DNA of 56,140 nucleotides from Streptomyces sp. CB01881 (GTDB lineage: Bacteria > Actinomycetota > Actinomycetes > Streptomycetales > Streptomycetaceae): NCBI RefSeq assembly GCF_002953255.1, contig NZ_CP026498.1, positions 6,464,432-6,520,571 of the forward strand, in the 5' to 3' direction. Under the pieces are notes generated by a model, which did no database searches, was not told the origin of the DNA, and saw only the letters and a program-made list of their open reading frames with translations. This document shows, piece by piece, positions 13,594 to 22,085 of the stretch; position 1 is the first letter of the stretch; the number at the start of each line of letters is the position of its first letter. A program made the translations under genes and the position numbers.

Positions 13594-16500
13594 ATGCCCG
13601 CCGTGAGTTCTCCCGCAGTCCAGTCCGCCGACGCCCCCGCCCAGGGGCCCAGCATCGGCGAGCTGGCCGCCCGCCTCCCCGAGCTGACACTGCGCGACGA
13701 GGTGCGGATCGGGCGCCGGCTGGAGGGCGCCCGCCGGGTCCGCAAGCCCGACGCACGCCAGAAGATCGCCGACGAGATCGCCGGTGACATCGACCGCGCC
13801 GAGCTGCTGGTCGAGCAGCGCCGGGCCGCCGTCCCGAAGATCACGTATCCGGCCGAGCTGCCGGTCAGCCAGAAGAAGGACGAGATCCTCGCCGCGATCC
13901 GCGACCACCAGGTGGTGATCGTGGCGGGCGAGACCGGCTCTGGCAAGACCACGCAGATCCCGAAGATCTGCCTGGAGCTGGGCCGCGGGGTGCGCGGCCT
14001 GGTCGGCCACACCCAGCCCCGCCGGATCGCCGCCCGCACGGTGGCCGAGCGCGTCGCCGAGGAGATGAACACCCCGCTCGGCGAGGCGGTCGGCTGGAAG
14101 GTCCGGTTCACCGACCAGGTCGGCCAGGACACCCTGGTCAAGCTGATGACGGACGGCATCCTGCTCGCGGAGATCCAGACCGACCGCGAGCTGCGCCAGT
14201 ACGACACCCTGATCATCGACGAGGCCCACGAGCGCAGCCTCAACATCGACTTCATCCTCGGGTACGTCAAGCAGCTGCTGCCCCGCCGCCCGGACCTCAA
14301 GGTCGTCATCACCTCGGCGACCATCGACCCCGAGCGGTTCGCCCGTCACTTCAACGACGCCCCGATCGTCGAGGTGTCCGGCCGCACCTACCCGGTCGAG
14401 GTGCGCTACCGCCCGGTCGTCGACGACGCCGACGCCGAGGACGACTCCACCGAGGCCGACCGGGACCGCGACCAGATCCAGGCGATCTGCGAGGCCGCCG
14501 AGGAGCTCCAGGCCGAGGGCCCCGGCGACATCCTGGTCTTCCTCTCCGGCGAGCGCGAGATCCGCGACACCGCCGACGCGCTCAACAAGCTGAAACTGAA
14601 GTTCACCGAGGTCCTCCCGCTCTACGCCCGGCTGAGCTCGGCCGAGCAGCACAAGGTCTTCCAGCGCTCCAACTCCCGCCGGATCGTCCTGGCGACCAAC
14701 GTCGCCGAGACCAGCCTCACCGTCCCGGGCATCAAGTACGTGATCGACCCGGGCACCGCCCGCATCTCCCGCTACAGCCACCGCACCAAGGTGCAGCGGC
14801 TCCCGATCGAGGCGATCAGCCAGGCCAGCGCCAACCAGCGCAAGGGCCGCTGCGGCCGCACCTCGGACGGCATCTGCATCCGGCTGTACTCGGAGGAGGA
14901 CTTCCTCTCCCGCCCCGAGTTCACCGACGCCGAGATCCTGCGCACCAACCTGGCCTCGGTCATCCTCCAGATGACCGCCGCCGGCCTCGGCGACATCGCC
15001 GCCTTCCCGTTCCTGGACCCGCCGGACTCCCGCAACATCAAGGACGGCGTCAGCCTCCTGCACGAGCTCGGCGCCCTCGACCCGAACGAGAAGGACGTCC
15101 GCAAGCGCCTCACCCCGCTCGGCCGCCGGCTCGCCCAGCTCCCGGTGGACCCGAGGATGGCCCGCATGGTGCTGGAGGCCGACAAGAACGGCTGCGTCCG
15201 CGACGTCATGGTGATCGCCGCCGCGCTCTCCATCCAGGACCCGCGCGAGCGCCCCACCGAGAAGCGCCAGGCCGCCGACGACCGGCACCGCCGCTTCCAG
15301 TCGGAGACCTCCGACTTCCTCTCCTACCTGGCCATGTGGCGCTACGTGCGGGAGCAGCAGAAGGAGCTCTCCTCCTCGGCCTTCCGCCGGATGTGCAAGG
15401 CCGAGTTCCTGAACTACCTGCGGATACGGGAGTGGCAGGACATCTACTCCCAGCTGCGCACGGTCGCCAAGCAGCTCGGCGTCACGATCGAGGAGCCGGA
15501 CCCCGACGCCGAGCCGGACTCCGACCGGATCCACCAGTCGCTGCTGGCCGGCCTGCTCTCCCACATCGGCCTGTTCGACGTGGAGAAGCGCGAGTACGGC
15601 GGTGCGCGCGGTGCGCGGTTCGCGGTCTTCCCCGGCTCGGGCCTGTTCAAGAAGCCGCCGCGCTGGGTGATGTCCGCCGAGCTGGTCGAGACGTCCCGGC
15701 TCTGGGCCCGGATCAACGCCAAGATCGAGCCCGAGTGGGTGGAGCCGCTGGCCGGCCACCTGATCAAGCGCAGCTACAGCGAGCCGCACTGGGAGAAGAA
15801 GGCCGGCGCCGTGCTGGCGTACGAGAAGGTGACCCTCTACGGGATGCCGGTCGTCGCCCAGCGCAAGGTCAACTACGGCCGGATCGACCCGGAGCTCTGC
15901 CGCGAGCTGTTCATCCGCAACGCACTGGTCGAGGGCGACTGGGAGACCCACCACAGGTTCTTCGCCGAGAACCGCAAGCTGCTCAGCGAGGTCGAGGAGC
16001 TGGAGAACCGGGCCCGCCGCCGGGACATCCTGGTCGACGACCAGACCCTGTTCGAGTTCTACGACGGCCGCCTGCCGGACGACATCGTCTCCACCCGGCA
16101 CTTCGACTCCTGGTGGAAGAAGGCCCGGCACGACCAGCCGGACCTGCTCAACTTCGAGAAGTCGATGCTGATCAACGACGCCGCGGACGGCGTCACCGAG
16201 GCGGACTACCCGGACCACTGGCAGCAGGGCAAGCTCCGCTTCCAGCTGACCTACCAGTTCGAGCCGGGCAGCGACGCGGACGGCGTGACCGTCCACATCC
16301 CGCTGCCGGTGCTCAACCAGGTCACCGCGGAGGGCTTCGACTGGCAGATCCCGGGCCTGCGCGAGGAGCTGGTCACCGCCTGGATCAAGTCCCTCCCCAA
16401 GGCGGTCCGGCGCAACTTCGTCCCGGCACCGGACTTCGCCAAGGCGGCACTGCGCCAGGTGAAGGACCGCCAGGAGCCCCTGCTGCCGACCCTGGAGCAC

Positions 16501-17580
16501 GTCCTCAAGCGGCTGACGGCGGTCACCGTCCCGCCGGAGGCCTGGGACGACGACCGGGTGCCGGACCACCTCAAGGTGACCTTCCGGGTGGTGGACGGCC
16601 GCAAGAAGCTCGCCGAGTCCAAGGACCTGGAGGAGCTGCGGCTCCGGCTCAAGCCCAAGCTGAAGGAGACGCTCTCCTCGGCCGCGTCCGGCCAGGGCAT
16701 CGAGCAGTCCGGGCTGACCGCCTGGCCCGCCTCGCTGCCCGTGCTCCAGCGCACCTTCGAACAGCGCTCGCGCGGCCACTCGCTGCGCGCCTACCCGGCG
16801 CTGGTGGACGAGCGGGACGCGGTCGGCATCAAGCTGTTCGACACCCCGCAGGCCCAGGCCAAGGCGATGTGGGAGGGCACCCGGCGGCTGCTGATGCTGA
16901 CCACCAACTCGCCCGCCAAGTCGATCCAGGGCCGCCTGGGCAACCAGGCCAAGCTCGCCCTCTCGTACAACCCGCACGGCTCGGTCCCGGCGATGTTCGA
17001 GGACGTGGTGGCCTGCGCCACCGACCGGCTGATGACCCTGTCCGGCGGACCGGCCTGGGACGAGGCGGCCTTCGGCAAGCTGCACGAGAAGGTGCGGGCC
17101 GACCTCTACGACCTCTCGGCGGACACCACACTCAAGACCGCCACCGCGCTGATCGCCTTCCACAAGGCGTCGACCCGGCTGAAGTCGGTGAGCAGCCCGG
17201 TCCTGCTGACGGCGGTGAACGACATCCGGCTGCACCTGGCCTCGCTGGTGCACCCGGGATTCGTCACCGAGACCGGCTGGCAGCGGCTGACGGACCTCAA
17301 GCGCTACCTGCTGGCGGTGGACCGCCGGCTGGAGGCGCTGCCCAACCACCCGCAGCGGGACGCCCAGCAGCTGCTGAAGGTCCAGCAGGTGCAGCAGGAG
17401 TACGGGGAGCTGCTGGCGGCCGTGCCGGCCGGACAGGAGCCCTCCCCGGAGGTGCGGGCGATCCGCTGGATGATCGAGGAGCTGCGGGTCAGCTTCTTCG
17501 CGCAGTCGCTCGGCACGCCGACGCCCGTCTCGGAGAAGCGGATCGCCAAGGCGATGGAGGCCGCCAGGGCCACGCTCTGA
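13594..17580 (+). CDS. hrpA: ATP-dependent RNA helicase HrpA
   Basis: A 1328-residue DEAH-box helicase of the HrpA type, acting on mRNA and stalled or collided ribosomes in characterised bacteria. Motif I G-E-T-G-S-G-K-T is at residues 112-119 and DEAH at 209-212. Also visible are H-T-Q-P-R-R-I-A-A-R (Ia), T-S-A-T (III) and the V-I family motif Q-R-K-G-R-C-G-R-T. The helicase-associated and OB-like regions follow, and the long C-terminal DUF3418 region (beginning near E-F-Y-D-G-R-L-P) is intact, so the length is normal for HrpA. The ATG at 13594 was chosen; an upstream in-frame GTG at 13558 adds a poor leader. A perfect palindrome follows the stop. In the Streptomyces arrangement known to me it neighbours bldC, as here. 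Confidence 0.97.
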   Translation: MPAVSSPAVQSADAPAQGPSIGELAARLPELTLRDEVRIGRRLEGARRVRKPDARQKIADEIAGDIDRAELLVEQRRAAVPKITYPAELPVSQKKDEILAAIRDHQVVIVAGETGSGKTTQIPKICLELGRGVRGLVGHTQPRRIAARTVAERVAEEMNTPLGEAVGWKVRFTDQVGQDTLVKLMTDGILLAEIQTDRELRQYDTLIIDEAHERSLNIDFILGYVKQLLPRRPDLKVVITSATIDPERFARHFNDAPIVEVSGRTYPVEVRYRPVVDDADAEDDSTEADRDRDQIQAICEAAEELQAEGPGDILVFLSGEREIRDTADALNKLKLKFTEVLPLYARLSSAEQHKVFQRSNSRRIVLATNVAETSLTVPGIKYVIDPGTARISRYSHRTKVQRLPIEAISQASANQRKGRCGRTSDGICIRLYSEEDFLSRPEFTDAEILRTNLASVILQMTAAGLGDIAAFPFLDPPDSRNIKDGVSLLHELGALDPNEKDVRKRLTPLGRRLAQLPVDPRMARMVLEADKNGCVRDVMVIAAALSIQDPRERPTEKRQAADDRHRRFQSETSDFLSYLAMWRYVREQQKELSSSAFRRMCKAEFLNYLRIREWQDIYSQLRTVAKQLGVTIEEPDPDAEPDSDRIHQSLLAGLLSHIGLFDVEKREYGGARGARFAVFPGSGLFKKPPRWVMSAELVETSRLWARINAKIEPEWVEPLAGHLIKRSYSEPHWEKKAGAVLAYEKVTLYGMPVVAQRKVNYGRIDPELCRELFIRNALVEGDWETHHRFFAENRKLLSEVEELENRARRRDILVDDQTLFEFYDGRLPDDIVSTRHFDSWWKKARHDQPDLLNFEKSMLINDAADGVTEADYPDHWQQGKLRFQLTYQFEPGSDADGVTVHIPLPVLNQVTAEGFDWQIPGLREELVTAWIKSLPKAVRRNFVPAPDFAKAALRQVKDRQEPLLPTLEHVLKRLTAVTVPPEAWDDDRVPDHLKVTFRVVDGRKKLAESKDLEELRLRLKPKLKETLSSAASGQGIEQSGLTAWPASLPVLQRTFEQRSRGHSLRAYPALVDERDAVGIKLFDTPQAQAKAMWEGTRRLLMLTTNSPAKSIQGRLGNQAKLALSYNPHGSVPAMFEDVVACATDRLMTLSGGPAWDEAAFGKLHEKVRADLYDLSADTTLKTATALIAFHKASTRLKSVSSPVLLTAVNDIRLHLASLVHPGFVTETGWQRLTDLKRYLLAVDRRLEALPNHPQRDAQQLLKVQQVQQEYGELLAAVPAGQEPSPEVRAIRWMIEELRVSFFAQSLGTPTPVSEKRIAKAMEAARATL

Positions 17581-17587
17581 GCCGTTT

Positions 17588-17637
17588 CCCGCCCAGCTCA
17601 GCGGCCGGCCCGCGGGCCGGCCGCTGAGCTGGGCGGG
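17588..17637. terminator. 50-base perfect palindrome after hrpA
   Basis: Bases 17588-17637 are exactly self-complementary (25 base pairs, centre at 17612/17613, no loop). It starts seven bases after the hrpA stop. There is no T run, as is usual for actinobacterial terminators. It probably terminates hrpA or protects its 3' end. Confidence 0.8.
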
Positions 17638-17733
17638 GGCCCTCAGGAGCCAGTTCGACCTGGGGGCCCACCATGGGCTACGATCTGTCTTGTTCGCAGC
17701 GCGGCAAGCAAAGCGAACGGATCAGAAAACTCT

Positions 17734-17807
17734 GGTCCCGTGGAGCAGTTGGTTAGCTCGCCACCCTGTCAAGGTGGAGGTCGCGGGTTCAAGTCCCGTC
17801 GGGATCG
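17734..17807 (+). tRNA. tRNA-Asp (anticodon GTC), second copy
   Basis: Identical base for base to the tRNA at 3873-3946; anticodon GTC at 17768-17770. It stands alone with its own terminator. Upstream bases include TACGAT about 35 bases before the gene as a possible -10, but no clear -35. Confidence 0.97.
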
Positions 17808-17815
17808 CCGTCGCC

Positions 17816-17849
17816 GAGAGGCCCGGAACCGTTTGGTTCCGGGCCTCTC
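17816..17849 (+). terminator. terminator of tRNA-Asp
   Basis: A perfect 15-pair stem (17816-17830 with 17835-17849) with loop GTTT, followed by CGCGTTTT. Confidence 0.88.
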
Positions 17850-18099
17850 GCGTTTTGTCCGGCCCCTCCCCTACCCCGAGCTAGGTCTAGACCACAAGTG
17901 ACAGTCCGTGTGACTGTCGTCACTTCCCTTTTCCCGAGAGCGCCCGGGCGGGGCCCCTTCCGGGCGGGCGCTAATTTAATATGTAAAATTGCACAGCTAT
18001 TCACTGTAAATCCCCCCCGCCCCCGAAGCATCAAATCGTTATCCGGAGTTCAGCATTCCGTACCGTCGGACGGGAACGCCGACGCGCTCCGGGCACGGC
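17850..18099. other. gene-free interval with an AT-rich patch
   Basis: No coding sequence is evident. It holds a GGTCTAGACC palindrome (17884-17893), an imperfect hairpin AAGTGAC...GTCACTT (17896-17925), a GC-rich hairpin (about 17940-17970), and then an AT-rich patch (17971-18060, including CTAATTTAATATGTAAAATT). Such low GC is exceptional in this window. Possible contents are a promoter, a small RNA or a recombination scar; nothing decisive is visible. Confidence 0.5.
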
Positions 18100-18147
18100 A
18101 AAGGGGCCGCTTACCGGACCCGGCGGAGTCCGGTAAGCGGCCCCTTT
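18100..18147 (-). terminator. terminator of bldC
   Basis: A perfect 20-pair stem (18100-18119 with 18128-18147) with an eight-base loop, 19 bases after the bldC stop on the minus strand. The outer A/T triplet gives three U at the end of the transcript stem. Confidence 0.85.
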
Positions 18148-18165
18148 GAAAGAGCCTTCGGCCTA

Positions 18166-18372
18166 TCAGGCCTCGGTGCGCTGAGCGGGAATACCGGCCA
18201 GCAGAGCGCGCACCTCCGCCTCGCGGTAACGGCGGTGGCCGCCGAGGGTGCGAATGGACGTGAGCTTGCCCGCCTTGGCCCAACGGGTAACCGTCTTGGG
18301 GTCCACGCGGAACATGGTGGCGACCTCTGCCGGCGTCAGCAGAGGTTCAGCATCAGGGGTACGAGCGGTCAT
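18166..18372 (-). CDS. bldC: developmental regulator BldC
   Basis: A 68-residue DNA-binding protein with a MerR-like winged helix-turn-helix and no effector domain. The sequence L-L-T-P-A-E-V-A-T-M-F-R-V-D-P-K-T-V-T-R-W-A followed by G-K-L-T-S-I-R-T-L-G-G-H-R-R-Y is the BldC signature. BldC in Streptomyces holds back premature development and binds direct repeats cooperatively. Length and start match the family. It is transcribed from a 600-base upstream region shared with no close neighbour, which fits a heavily regulated gene. It is flanked by hrpA/tRNA-Asp on one side and vdh on the other, as in known Streptomyces genomes. Confidence 0.97.
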   Translation of the reverse strand: MTARTPDAEPLLTPAEVATMFRVDPKTVTRWAKAGKLTSIRTLGGHRRYREAEVRALLAGIPAQRTEA

Positions 18373-18978
18373 GAGCGGCCTCCTCGGGAGAACCGAACCA
18401 GGGCGGTTCTATCCTTCAAATTCTGCACCTTGGCCCGCGATGCCCGAAATGGCATAGACGGGCCGAGTCGGTTATAGGACGAACGGCTTGTCCTGGTGTC
18501 TACAACTACACCATCCGTCCAGCCCCATCGACCAAACCGCCAAAATTGACCCCTCACGGGTTCAAGGCTGACGGATAGCGATGGACCACCCCATAACGGG
18601 CAGTCACCTTATAGTGACATCCGGTTACGAGGTGACCAGACCTGTCGTTTCCTCGCAAAGCACGCATCGAGTCCAGAACCACCCAAAAGTGGGCACGCTC
18701 ACGTGAAGTTGGGCTGGTTGTCCCATTTTTGCACATAGGGGTAAGTTCGCGTCAACGGTGAGTAGTGTCACGTTCGACAGGTATTGACCCGAACCGGGAC
18801 CTTGGTCATGTGGGTCGGGCCGTAGGACTCTTACAGTCTTACAAGTACCACCGACACCCACCCCGGCCAGCGGTGACGCCCCCTCAGCAGGGCCCGCCGA
18901 CCCCGCCGGCGCCGCCCTTCCCGACACCCCGGGCGCCCGCACCAGCCCGGGAGACGCCCGCCCGGCCCGCGGAGGCGG
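18373..18978. other. long gene-free region upstream of bldC
   Basis: About 600 bases without a supportable gene; short open frames here have poor codon bias. The first 390 bases are less GC-rich than average. On the bldC strand TATAAC (around 18470-18475) is a possible -10 element. Near 18785 on the plus strand TTGACC is a possible -35 for a transcript running toward 19 kb. The region probably holds the bldC promoter(s) and a long untranslated leader. I cannot exclude a small RNA. Confidence 0.45.
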
Positions 18979-19887
18979 TCAGTTCGCGTACCGCAGCGCC
19001 AGGACCCGGCGCCAGCGCCCCGCCAGCTCCTCGTAGGCCCGCTCCGCCTCCGCCGCGTCGCCCGCCCGCAGTGCGCGCAGCCCGTCCTCCAGCTCCCCCG
19101 CCGAACGGTCCGCCAGCAACCGCTCCGGCCCCAGCAGATGCACCAGTCCCCCGTAGTCCAGCTCCACCAGCGAGCGCGGGTGGAACTCCTCCAGCCACCG
19201 CCCGACCCGCTCCGCCCCTCGCACCAGCTCCCCCTCCGGCACCGCCTCGCGCAGCGCCCGGTACGCCCGCGCCACCCGCCGGCGCGCCTGCGCCATCGGC
19301 GTCAGGTAGAAGAGCGCCGCCTTCTCCCCCGGCCGCCCCGTCCCCTCCTCCGCCGCCCCCGCCGGCACGAAGCAGCGGTCCTCCTCCCCGAACGGCAGGA
19401 ACCACCGCACCGGCACCTCCCACCGGCTGGTCAGGATCCACGGCCGGGCGTCCGGGTGCTCGGCCCGCCAGCGCTCCCGGTCCGCCTCCGCCGCCTCCCT
19501 GGTCGCCGGCGGCAGCGCGGTGTCCACCAGGGCCACCGGCGCACCCGTCCGCAGCTCCTCCAGCGCCTGCCAGCTGCGCAACCGGGTCGCCCACGGGCAG
19601 ACGTAGAGCACCCCGTCCAGCGAGCGCACGAAGGCCCGCTCGCTCTCCCGCTCCGGCAGCGGCCGTGGTGTGCGGCCGACCAACTCCGCGAGCGCGGCCC
19701 GCTGCTCCTCCAGCACCGCCGCGGCCACCGGCTGCCCGGCCTCCGCCGCGTCCGGACCGCGCTCCGCCGCATAGGCCTGCCAGTGCGCCCGCTCCGGCTC
19801 CGGGTAGGCGGCCAGCGGCTCGTAGACCCGCAGGTGGGCGGCGTAGGGCGGAAGTACGGATGTGCGTACGACGGTCACGTGCTGCAT
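18979..19887 (-). CDS. conserved actinobacterial hypothetical protein between bldC and vdh
   Basis: A 302-residue soluble protein from the ATG at 19887 (Q-H-V-T-V-V-R-T-S-V-L-P-P-Y-A-A-H-L-R-V-Y-E-P-L-A-A). I recognise it as the family conserved at this position in Streptomyces, but no function is known to me. It has no signal peptide or membrane segment. Features include many W and R residues, S-R-W-E-V-P-V-R-W-F-L-P-F and Y-L-T-P-M-A-Q-A-R-R-R, and a C-terminal acidic/Ala-rich helical region (E-L-E-D-G-L-R-A-L-R-A-G-D-A-A-E-A-E). It is convergent with bldC transcription across the long gap and divergent from vdh. An alternative GTG start at 19947 adds twenty unrelated residues. Confidence 0.8.
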   Translation of the reverse strand: MQHVTVVRTSVLPPYAAHLRVYEPLAAYPEPERAHWQAYAAERGPDAAEAGQPVAAAVLEEQRAALAELVGRTPRPLPERESERAFVRSLDGVLYVCPWATRLRSWQALEELRTGAPVALVDTALPPATREAAEADRERWRAEHPDARPWILTSRWEVPVRWFLPFGEEDRCFVPAGAAEEGTGRPGEKAALFYLTPMAQARRRVARAYRALREAVPEGELVRGAERVGRWLEEFHPRSLVELDYGGLVHLLGPERLLADRSAGELEDGLRALRAGDAAEAERAYEELAGRWRRVLALRYAN

Positions 19888-20085
19888 CGTCGCACGCACC
19901 GGCCGTCCACCGGGAGGGCTCCGGCCGGGAACCGTTCGCGAACGCACTCCGCACGCCCCCGTCTCACCACGCGGACAACCGCCCCAAGCTCGGGCAAGAG
20001 GGCGGATCCCAGGCGCCCCCGCGACTACGCTTCGCCATAGGCGCCCGCACCACAGCAGCGGGCCTCAGATACTGGAGTCACCACA

Positions 20086-21246
20086 GTGACCGACGTACAG
20101 ACCGCATCCGCCACGCACCCCGCACCCGGTGTGCTCAGCAGGATCTTCCGTACCGAGCAGGACGGCGCCCCCGGCGACGGCCACGAGCAGGTCGTCCTCT
20201 GCCACGACCGCAGCTCCGGGCTCAAGGCGATCATCGCCATCCACTCCACCGCGCTGGGCCCGGCCCTCGGCGGCACCCGCTTCTTCCCGTACGCCTCCGA
20301 GGAGGCGGCGCTGGAGGACGCACTGAACCTCTCGCGCGGCATGTCCTACAAGAACGCGCTCGCCGGGCTCGACCTCGGCGGTGGCAAGGCCGTCATCATC
20401 GGCGACCCGAACAAGGACAAGAACGAGGCGATGCTCCGCGCCTACGGCCGCTTCGTCGAGTCCCTGCGCGGCCGCTACATCACCGCCTGTGACGTCGGCA
20501 CCTACGTCCAGGACATGGACGTCATCGCCCGCGAGACCGAGTTCGTCACCGGCCGCTCGCCCGAGAACGGCGGCGCCGGCGACTCCTCCATCCTGACCGC
20601 CTTCGGCGTCTTCCAGGGCATGCGCGCCTCCGCCCAGGCCCGCTGGGGCCAGCCGACCCTGCGCGGCAAGCGCGTCGGCGTCTCGGGCGTCGGCAAGGTC
20701 GGCCACTACCTGGTCGGCCACCTGGTCGCGGACGGCGCCACCGTCGTCGTCACGGACGTCTCCGAGGCCGCCGTCAACCGCGTGCGCGCCGCCCACCCGG
20801 AGGTGGAGGTGGTCGCCGACACCGCCGCCCTGCTCCAGGCCAAGCTGGACGTCTACGCCCCCTGCGCCCTCGGTGGCGCCCTGACCGACGACTCGGTGGC
20901 CGCGCTCGGCGAGTTCGGCACCTCCGTGGTCTGCGGTGCGGCCAACAACCAGCTGGCCCACCCGGGCGTCGAGAAGGACCTCGCCGACCGCGGCATCCTC
21001 TACGCCCCGGACTACCTGGTGAACTCGGGCGGCGTGATCCAGGTCGCCGACGAGATCGAGGGCTTCAACTTCGAGCGGGCCAAGAACAAGGCCACGAAGA
21101 TCTTCGACACCACCCTGGAGATCTTCACCCGGGCCACCGCCGACGGCGTCCCGCCGGCCGTCGCCGCCGACCGTCTGGCCGAGAAGCGGATGCGCGAGAT
21201 CAGCGCGCTCCGCTCGGTGCTGCTGCCCGGCGCCCGCCGCGCCTGA
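20086..21246 (+). CDS. vdh: valine (branched-chain amino acid) dehydrogenase
   Basis: An NAD-dependent dehydrogenase of 386 residues that deaminates valine and other branched-chain amino acids to 2-oxoacids. In streptomycetes this supplies acyl-CoA starters for macrolides and fatty acids. The N-terminal catalytic part has L-G-P-A-L-G-G-T-R-F and Y-K-N-A-L-A-G-L-D-L-G-G-G-K-A-V-I with the substrate and catalytic lysines. The Rossmann motif is G-V-S-G-V-G-K-V-G-H-Y, and C-G-A-A-N-N-Q-L and Y-A-P-D-Y-L-V-N-S-G-G follow. The GTG start at 20086 gives the normal length. It is single and ends at a hairpin. Leu/Phe dehydrogenase is the family alternative; the Streptomyces gene context favours vdh. 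Confidence 0.95.
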   Translation: MTDVQTASATHPAPGVLSRIFRTEQDGAPGDGHEQVVLCHDRSSGLKAIIAIHSTALGPALGGTRFFPYASEEAALEDALNLSRGMSYKNALAGLDLGGGKAVIIGDPNKDKNEAMLRAYGRFVESLRGRYITACDVGTYVQDMDVIARETEFVTGRSPENGGAGDSSILTAFGVFQGMRASAQARWGQPTLRGKRVGVSGVGKVGHYLVGHLVADGATVVVTDVSEAAVNRVRAAHPEVEVVADTAALLQAKLDVYAPCALGGALTDDSVAALGEFGTSVVCGAANNQLAHPGVEKDLADRGILYAPDYLVNSGGVIQVADEIEGFNFERAKNKATKIFDTTLEIFTRATADGVPPAVAADRLAEKRMREISALRSVLLPGARRA

Positions 21247-21264
21247 TCCCGGCGGAGCGGTCCG

Positions 21265-21302
21265 GTGATGCGCGGGGTCGGTCGTCCGCCCCCGCGCATC
21301 AC
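21265..21302 (+). terminator. terminator of vdh
   Basis: A 13-pair stem (21265-21277 with 21290-21302) with a 12-base loop, 18 bases past the stop codon. No T tract. Confidence 0.7.
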
Positions 21303-21624
21303 AATGTGGAACCGGATTCTCACTTCTGCGCCCGATCGGGTGATCCAAGGCCCCCTAAGGGGGGATAATCGATCCGGGAACAACGGACCTGAGACACCTA
21401 CGGACGGCGCGCAAAATGCCGCAAAACCTCCCCTGACCTGGGACGACCTGGTCGCGGGTGCGGCCGGTGCGCGCCACGTCACACCGACGACGTACCGTCC
21501 AGCGGCAGAAACAGGTACCGTTAATGCTCCAAGGGACGGTTCTCCCCATTCGGGCAGACCGCTCCTGATCATGAACACGTGTCAGACTCGGGGCCGTGAG
21601 CCCCATCGTTGAGGGGGTCGACCC
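21303..21624. other. intergenic leader upstream of the DUF3073 gene
   Basis: No gene is seen. It contains a CCCCCTAAGGGGG palindrome (about 21351-21363) close to GGATAATCGATCC, then a moderately GC-rich stretch. GAGGGGG precedes the ATG at 21625. It probably carries the DUF3073 promoter. Confidence 0.45.
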
Positions 21625-21882
21625 ATGGGGCGCGGCCGGGCCAAGGCCAAGCAGACGAAGGTCGCCCGCGAGCTGAAGTACAACAGCGGCGGGTTCGACG
21701 CCAATCGTCTGTCCAGCGAGCTGGGCGTATCGCCCTCCACCGCCTCGATCGAGCCTGAGCCGATCGAGGAAGAAGAGGACGACGACCCCTACGCGGAGTA
21801 CGCGGCACGCTACGCCGCCGACGACGAGGACGACGACGCCGATTCGGGTACCGGGCCCTCCCGGGCCCGCCGCCGCGCGTAG
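21625..21882 (+). CDS. DUF3073 domain protein
   Basis: An 85-residue actinobacterial protein of the DUF3073 family. The conserved head G-R-G-R-A-K-A-K-Q-T-K-V-A-R-E-L-K-Y is strongly basic and followed by acidic stretches (E-P-I-E-E-E-E-D-D-D-P-Y and D-D-E-D-D-D-A-D). The charge split suggests nucleic-acid or ribosome binding with a disordered tail, but the function is unknown. It sits between vdh and purM, the same position as in other Streptomyces. The ATG follows a strong purine-rich site, and a terminator separates it from convergent purM. Confidence 0.93.
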   Translation: MGRGRAKAKQTKVARELKYNSGGFDANRLSSELGVSPSTASIEPEPIEEEEDDDPYAEYAARYAADDEDDDADSGTGPSRARRRA

Positions 21883-22039
21883 TCCCAGTCTGGCCTGACC
21901 GGCCCGTGCGCCCCCGGCGCCGGGCCGGTTTTCGCCGTTCCCGCGTGCGTTCACCCCGTCGGGGACTCCCGTCCGGGCCTCCCGTGCGGCTCCCCCCGGC
22001 GACCGCCGGGCACCCCGCGCGGCCGGCCGCCGTACGGAA

Positions 22040-22064
22040 AGGGCCCCTCCGGTGGAGGGGCCCT
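22040..22064. terminator. bidirectional terminator between DUF3073 and purM
   Basis: AGGGCCCCTCC and GGAGGGGCCCT pair perfectly (11 pairs) around a three-base loop. It lies 21 bases from the purM stop and serves converging genes. Confidence 0.75.
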
Positions 22065-22085
22065 CTGCCGTGCTCAGGCGGCCGC

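Noticed and set aside
12841..17349. A 1502-codon minus-strand open frame opposite hrpA
   Set aside because: Shadow frame of a high-GC gene; the opposite strand encodes complete helicase motifs, and the shadow has no domains and biased Val/Asp/Gly/Leu composition.
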